Below are positions 59,659-64,000 of a DNA stretch of 64,000 nucleotides, one piece after another. Each line of letters starts with the position of its first letter. The stretch's first letter is position 1. Source of the DNA: a bacterium (GTDB taxonomy: Bacteria; Joyebacterota; Joyebacteria; Joyebacterales; Joyebacteraceae); assembly GCA_025774935.1 (NCBI GenBank), contig JALGZK010000017.1, forward strand, positions 7,798-71,797. Direction: 5' to 3'. The notes beneath the pieces are model-generated. The model was not told the origin of the DNA, searched no databases, and saw nothing but the letters and a program-made list of their open reading frames with translations. The position numbers and the translations under genes were made by a program.

Positions 59659-60651
59659 CTAGATCGTGTACTCCTCGGGCCGGTAGAGTTCTTGGTGCGT
59701 TCTCACGAACTCGATCGTTCGGGCCAGCCCCTCGTCGAGCGACACCTGCGGCGTCCATCCGAGGAGCTTCTTCGCCTTCGCGTTCGCGCAGACGAGCCGC
59801 ATCACCTCGCTCTTGTCGGGTCGGACCCTCGCGTCCTTCGAGACGATCGTCGCGTCAGGGTTCACCTGATCCACGATCTTCTGTGCGAGGTCTCCGATCG
59901 ATATCGCCCGGCCGTTCCCCACGTTGACCGTCTCGCCGAGCGCACGGTCCGTGCTGCTAACGGCGACGAACCCGCGAGCCGTGTCCTCGACGAAGGTGAG
60001 GTCGCGCTCGGGATCGAGCGCGCCGAGCTCGACTACGTCGCTGCCGGAGACGAGCTGCGAGATGATCGTGGGGATGACGGCGCGCGCGGACTGGCGCGGA
60101 CCGTAGGTGTTGAACGGACGGATGGTCGCCACCGGCACTCCGAAGCTCCGGAAGTAGCTCTCGGCGAGCTTGTCGGCGCCGATCTTGGTGGCGCTGTAGG
60201 GCGACTGGCCCTGGAGCGGATGTTCCTCGTCGATAGGGATGTAGAGCGCGGTCCCGTACGCCTCGCTCGTGGAGGTGTGCACCATTCGCGGAACGTCGTG
60301 GCGGCGCACGGCGTCGAGCACGTTGATCGTGCCGATGACGTTCGTCGCGACGTAGCTCCGGGGAGCGGTGTAGCTGTAGGGGATCCCGATCAGGGCCGCC
60401 AGGTGGAAGACGCACTCGCATCCGCTAACTGCCTCGTCGACCGACCCGGAGTCCTCGACGTTGCCCATGATCACCGTCACGCGCTCGAGCTCGGCGGGCG
60501 TCAGGAACCTCAGGTTCCCCCAGTCGTTCCTGCTGTTGTAGTGCACGAACGCGCGGACGCGCGCGCCGCCGGCCGCAAGGTACCCGGCCAGGTGGCTCCC
60601 GATGAACCCCCCCGCGCCCGTGACGAGAACCTCTTTGCCTTCCCAGATCAT
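59659..60651 (-). CDS. Sugar-nucleotide 4,6-dehydratase-like SDR (LegB/GMD-like)
   Basis: 330 aa. VLVTGAGGFIGSHLAGYL, FHLAALIGIPYSYTAPRSYVATNVIGT, HTSTSEAYGTA, catalytic YSATKIGADKLAES, FNTYGPRQSARAVIPTIISQ. The last motif is typical of LegB-type UDP-N-acetylglucosamine 4,6-dehydratases of legionaminic-acid pathways and of GDP-mannose 4,6-dehydratases. No sialic-acid-type synthase is in the window, so the exact sugar is open. Confidence 0.88.
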   Translation of the reverse strand: MIWEGKEVLVTGAGGFIGSHLAGYLAAGGARVRAFVHYNSRNDWGNLRFLTPAELERVTVIMGNVEDSGSVDEAVSGCECVFHLAALIGIPYSYTAPRSYVATNVIGTINVLDAVRRHDVPRMVHTSTSEAYGTALYIPIDEEHPLQGQSPYSATKIGADKLAESYFRSFGVPVATIRPFNTYGPRQSARAVIPTIISQLVSGSDVVELGALDPERDLTFVEDTARGFVAVSSTDRALGETVNVGNGRAISIGDLAQKIVDQVNPDATIVSKDARVRPDKSEVMRLVCANAKAKKLLGWTPQVSLDEGLARTIEFVRTHQELYRPEEYTI

Positions 60652-60686
60652 GTGCGTCTCCGTGCGTGTCGGTCGTGCCGTGCGTG

Positions 60687-61757
60687 TCAGTTCCTGCGCG
60701 CGACGTCGTCGTAGATCCCGACCAGCGCCTCCAGGTTCGCGTCGGCCTCTTCCCTCGCGTCCGCGCCGTCGGCGCGTCCTCCCGCGAGGGCCCCCTCGAG
60801 CTTCACAATCATATCCGGAACCTCACCCTTCCGGTAGAGGATTACGCCCTCAGGCCGAAACGGCGTGTCGCTCGCGACGGTCGGCAATCCGAGCGACAAC
60901 GCCTCCCGCACCGACATCGAGTCGCCGTCGACGAGCGTGCTCCGTAGGAACGCGTCCGAGCGAGCGAGAAGCGCGACAAAGCTCGGGATGTCGCGCGCCA
61001 CGAGCACGTGCCCGGAGAGCCCCTCCTCCTCGATCACCCGCTCGAGCTCTTCCTCGTACGCGGAGTTCCCGTACCGGGTCATCACGACGACGAACCCGAC
61101 GTCCGGGTGCCTCTCGCGGAGCCCCGCGATGCCTCGGACCGCTCCGACGAGGTCGTACTCCTCCGATGCAGCGCCCGTCGTGCTCACGACGGGGGTCCTC
61201 GAACCGACGAAGCGCTCCACGTCCTCCGGCAGCGGACCCGCCGCCCCCGCGTCGAACGGGAACGTGTTGCTGATCCTCCGCATCGGCGTCCCCGGCGCGA
61301 GCATCCCGACCGCCCGTTCGATCTCCTCGTTGCACGGCAGAAGCACCGACGCCTTCGAGAGCGCGAACCGCGCGAAGCTCCGCTTCGCTCCGCGGAGGGA
61401 GCCCACGAACTCGGCGAACGCTCCGCCGACGAACGAGACGACCATCTTCCTCCGGGTGAACCCCGCGAGGACGAGACAGACCGACGCCATCCAGAACGAA
61501 CGGTAGCTAGACGAGAGGACGTGGAAGACGTCTGCCTCCGAGCCCGCGAGCGCACGCCAGAGCTGCCAGACTTCGTGTGCGCGGTTTGCGTCGTCGAAGT
61601 CGACGACGTTCTCGCCCGCGGGAGTCCCGTGGCCGAGGTTCCAGACGGTCACCGGGATTCCCGCGGCGCCGAGGGCGGACTCCATCTGCGCCATCAGCGT
61701 GGCCACGCCACCGTACGGCGGCGGGTAGTGGCCGATCAGCGTGACCCTCGTCGACAT
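60687..61757 (-). CDS. Glycosyltransferase, GT-B fold
   Basis: 356 aa. N-terminal GHYPPPYGGVATLMAQM is the glycine-rich acceptor/donor loop of GT4-like enzymes; the C-terminal half has VVVMTRYG, LLARSDAFLRSTLVDGDSMSVREALSLGLPTVASD, where the usual EGxxxxxxEA motif is DGDSMSVREA. Cytosolic, likely adds a sugar to the polysaccharide made by this gene set. Confidence 0.87.
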   Translation of the reverse strand: MSTRVTLIGHYPPPYGGVATLMAQMESALGAAGIPVTVWNLGHGTPAGENVVDFDDANRAHEVWQLWRALAGSEADVFHVLSSSYRSFWMASVCLVLAGFTRRKMVVSFVGGAFAEFVGSLRGAKRSFARFALSKASVLLPCNEEIERAVGMLAPGTPMRRISNTFPFDAGAAGPLPEDVERFVGSRTPVVSTTGAASEEYDLVGAVRGIAGLRERHPDVGFVVVMTRYGNSAYEEELERVIEEEGLSGHVLVARDIPSFVALLARSDAFLRSTLVDGDSMSVREALSLGLPTVASDTPFRPEGVILYRKGEVPDMIVKLEGALAGGRADGADAREEADANLEALVGIYDDVARRN

Positions 61758-61799
61758 CGTCTGCTCCGCGCCGGAGACACCCGCCGGGGACGCGCCCCT

Positions 61800-63947
61800 C
61801 TAGTACAGCTTGAGGAGCTGCCTGGTCCTCATGGACTCGACCGCCCTGAACGTGGCGAGCATCCCCGCGTAGATCTCGCCGAACGGGATCGGAGAGGGCT
61901 TCCCCTCCCTCACCACCGCGAGGAACGCCGCCATCATCTCCGGCTGTCCCTTGTTCTGGCCGGCGAGCTTCTTCGCCGCAGGCTTTCCCGTCCCGTAGAT
62001 CTTGAGTCCCTTGAAGTCGGTGAGGACGCCCGTTGTGCCGGCCCTGTTGACCTCGATGTACTCCTTCGGGAGCCCCTTCGAGCCGTTCGCGAAGTACGAC
62101 ACGGTGCCGACCGAGCCGTTCTCAAACCTCAGCACGATCGCGACCGTGTCCTCGAGGTGCGAGGGCTCGTTCATGACGGCCGCGCTGACCTCCACGGGGA
62201 GCGAGCCGTTCATGAAGATGAGGTAGTCGACGAAATGGCACGCCTCGCCGATGATCCTGCCGCCGCCGATGTCGGGGTCCTGCATCCAGTGGTCCGCGGG
62301 CATCGCTCCGGCGTTCACACGGTAGAGCATCGACATCGGCCCGTCGCCGACCGCCTCCTTGAGGGCGGTCGTCAGGGGCGAGAACCGGCGGTTGTACCCG
62401 ACCATGAGCGCCCCCGCCTTCCCCTCGGCTGCGAGGCTCTCGTACGCCCCCGCGATCTCGTCGAGCTCACCTGCATTCAGGCAGAGCGGCTTCTCGACGA
62501 AGACGTTCCGCCCTGTCGTGAGCGCCTTGAGCGCGTACCTCGCGTGGGAGTCGTGACGCGTCGCGACGAAGACCGTGTCGATCGCGTCGTCGCTCCAGAT
62601 GACGTCCTCGTCCGAGGTCGCGATCTCGAATCCGTAGCGGTCCGCGACCGACCTGCCGCCGGTACCGGTCGCCGTCATGACGGCGCGGAGAACCGGGCCC
62701 TTGCCCGCGAGCTGCGGCAGGAGGTTCCCCTGCGCGTAGCTCCCGGCGCCGATGAACGCGATGACGGGCTTGCCCGTCGCACGCGTCCCCGCGACCTCGA
62801 CGGTCACCCCGGGCTCGCGCTTCTCGGACTCGTACTCGATGACGATGCCGAGGAACGGCTCGTCCTTCCCGAGGATCATGTCATACGCGTCGGCGGCCTC
62901 GTCGAGCTTGAACGTGTGGGTCGAGACGTAGCCGATGTCGATCTTCCCGGACGCCAGGAGCTCCTGGAACGCCTGCATGTTCCGGTTCTCGGTCCACCGG
63001 ACGTAGGCGGCCGGGTAGTCGATCCCACGTTCCTCGTAGAGCGGGTCGTAGCGACCCGGGCCGTAGGAGCACGAGAGCCTGAGGTCGACCTCCTTCTTGT
63101 AGTAGGTGTCCTGGTCGAACCCCGTGCCGATCCACCCGACGATGACGACCCTCCCCTTCCTCCTCGCGAGGGCTCCCCCGAGGTTGATCGGCCCTTCGCT
63201 CTCGGTTCCCGCCGTGATGAGGACCGCGTCCGCGCCGATCCCCCCGGTGAGCTCGGCGATCTTCTCCTCGAGCCCCGGCTCGTCCGTCGTGAACGCGTGG
63301 TCGGCGCAGTGCTTTCGGGCCAGCTCCACGGCCGAGGGCACGACGTCGATGCCGATCACGCGCACGCCGCTCGCCCGGAGCATGAGGCACGTCAGGTGCC
63401 CGATGAGACCGAGTCCGATGACGACCGCCGTCTCGCCGAGCCTGAGGTCGGCCTGACGGATCCCCTGGAGCGCGATCGCGCCGACGGTGTTGTACGACGC
63501 GTCCTTCGTGTTCGCGCCGGGAGGGAGCTTGACACAGAGGTTCGCCGGGACCACGTCGTACTCCGCGTGGTTCGCGTAGTCCTTGCCGCCGCACGCCACC
63601 AGGTCGCCGGGCCCGAACCCCTTCACGTCCGGCGCCACCTCCACCACCTCCCCCGCCACGCTGTAACCGAGCGGCGAGTGCGCGTCGAGCTTCTTCATGA
63701 CGTCACGGTACGTCTGGACGGGGCCCTTCTGCTTCACGGTGTCGATGACCTGCTTGAGGTCCTTCGGCCGAGAGCGCGCCTTGCCGACGTAGCTCATCCT
63801 CGCCGTCGTCACGGTCCCCGACTCCGTCCCGGCGCTGATCACCGAGTAGTGCACTCGCACGAGAACCGTCCCCGGTGCCAGCACCGGCACAGGGACGTCG
63901 AGGATCTGGAGCTTCCCGTCCTTGAGCTTCTGCGTCAGTTGCTTCAT
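61800..63947 (-). CDS. Bi-domain oxidoreductase: zinc-type alcohol dehydrogenase fused to Gfo/Idh/MocA
   Basis: 715 aa. Residues 1-375 are a medium-chain dehydrogenase (SVISAGTESGTV, GYSVAGEVVEVAPDV, VIGLGLIGHLTCLML for NAD). Residues 390-715 are a Gfo/Idh/MocA oxidoreductase (AFIGAGSYAQGNLLPQL, FVATRHDSHARYALKAL, FVEKPLCLN, GEACHFVDYLIF). This known fusion occurs in exopolysaccharide/heparinase-type loci. It probably oxidises a sugar nucleotide. Confidence 0.92.
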   Translation of the reverse strand: MKQLTQKLKDGKLQILDVPVPVLAPGTVLVRVHYSVISAGTESGTVTTARMSYVGKARSRPKDLKQVIDTVKQKGPVQTYRDVMKKLDAHSPLGYSVAGEVVEVAPDVKGFGPGDLVACGGKDYANHAEYDVVPANLCVKLPPGANTKDASYNTVGAIALQGIRQADLRLGETAVVIGLGLIGHLTCLMLRASGVRVIGIDVVPSAVELARKHCADHAFTTDEPGLEEKIAELTGGIGADAVLITAGTESEGPINLGGALARRKGRVVIVGWIGTGFDQDTYYKKEVDLRLSCSYGPGRYDPLYEERGIDYPAAYVRWTENRNMQAFQELLASGKIDIGYVSTHTFKLDEAADAYDMILGKDEPFLGIVIEYESEKREPGVTVEVAGTRATGKPVIAFIGAGSYAQGNLLPQLAGKGPVLRAVMTATGTGGRSVADRYGFEIATSDEDVIWSDDAIDTVFVATRHDSHARYALKALTTGRNVFVEKPLCLNAGELDEIAGAYESLAAEGKAGALMVGYNRRFSPLTTALKEAVGDGPMSMLYRVNAGAMPADHWMQDPDIGGGRIIGEACHFVDYLIFMNGSLPVEVSAAVMNEPSHLEDTVAIVLRFENGSVGTVSYFANGSKGLPKEYIEVNRAGTTGVLTDFKGLKIYGTGKPAAKKLAGQNKGQPEMMAAFLAVVREGKPSPIPFGEIYAGMLATFRAVESMRTRQLLKLY

Positions 63948-63956
63948 GCGGTTCCT

Positions 63957-64000
63957 CTACTTTGTGAGTTTCGCCGGCGCCCCCTCGGGCGCCTCGTTCG
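63957..64000 (-). CDS. 3' end of an upstream minus-strand gene
   Basis: Fourteen visible codons read NEAPEGAPAKLTK and then TAG, ending 9 bases before the ATG of the bi-domain oxidoreductase. The tight spacing suggests a co-transcribed polysaccharide gene beyond the window. Too short to identify; one other frame is open as well. Confidence 0.45.
   Translation of the reverse strand, partial: NEAPEGAPAKLTK

Noticed and set aside
1-64000. Mobile elements, prophage, CRISPR arrays, toxin-antitoxin or restriction genes
   Set aside because: I looked for transposases, integrases, regularly spaced repeats, short two-gene toxin cassettes and methylases on both strands and found none.

Overview
The window is GC-rich, densely packed DNA of a bacterium, almost all of it read from the minus strand. 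It carries tRNA-Val, tmRNA and ordinary housekeeping genes, and I see no IS element, prophage or CRISPR array. Secreted beta-sandwich proteins, a dockerin-like protein, archaeal-style HMG-CoA synthase genes and Hdr/Nuo-type electron carriers together suggest an uncultured candidate-phylum bacterium (something like Eisenbacteria or another FCB-type lineage). That placement is inference; no rRNA or ribosomal protein is present to fix it.

Layout. (1) 1-4665: the 5' end of a lipoprotein/metallophosphatase-like gene with an in-frame TGA (possible selenocysteine), then four tandem paralogous secreted proteins and one dockerin-like secreted protein, several with their own promoter or terminator. (2) 4836-13845: tRNA-Val and a housekeeping operon (yggS, yggT, purine nucleoside phosphorylase, ileS, a DksA-type zinc finger, lspA, an RluD-RuvX fusion, mltG, a small membrane protein). 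(3) 14121-14621: a lone plus-strand mvhD. (4) 14739-54062: a 39-kb run of 33 minus-strand genes behind one strong promoter. It encodes acyl-CoA and branched-chain amino-acid catabolism: three acyl-CoA dehydrogenases, two enoyl-CoA hydratases, a hydroxyacyl-CoA dehydrogenase, two thiolases, methylcrotonyl- and propionyl-CoA carboxylases with split alpha subunits, epimerase, methylmalonyl-CoA mutase, an isobutyryl-type mutase, butyrate kinase, and archaeal-type HMG-CoA synthase with thiolase and DUF35. It also carries its own cofactor helpers (BirA, CobO, MeaB). (5) 54633-56196: two plus-strand secreted proteins, each with a promoter and terminator. (6) 56265-56623: tmRNA. (7) 56720-64000: an HMA-like protein, a NapH-like Fe-S membrane protein and a surface-polysaccharide gene set.

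How it fits together. The 39-kb cluster looks like a complete soluble system for oxidising leucine, valine, isoleucine and short-chain acyl-CoAs to acetyl-CoA and succinyl-CoA. Electrons from the acyl-CoA dehydrogenases would go to EtfAB. The next genes encode an HdrD-like protein and a three-protein Hdr/Nuo assembly in which one HdrA is cut in two: its N-terminal half is fused to NuoE, its C-terminal half to a NuoG-like protein, with NuoF encoded between them. I regard this split-HdrA/NuoEFG/ETF module as the most interesting system in the window. Close behind are a shared C-terminal motif (PVExxxWxxIKxLYR-stop) on six secreted proteins of two unrelated folds, and two leucine-dehydrogenase-like paralogs that have each lost catalytic residues in a complementary pattern.
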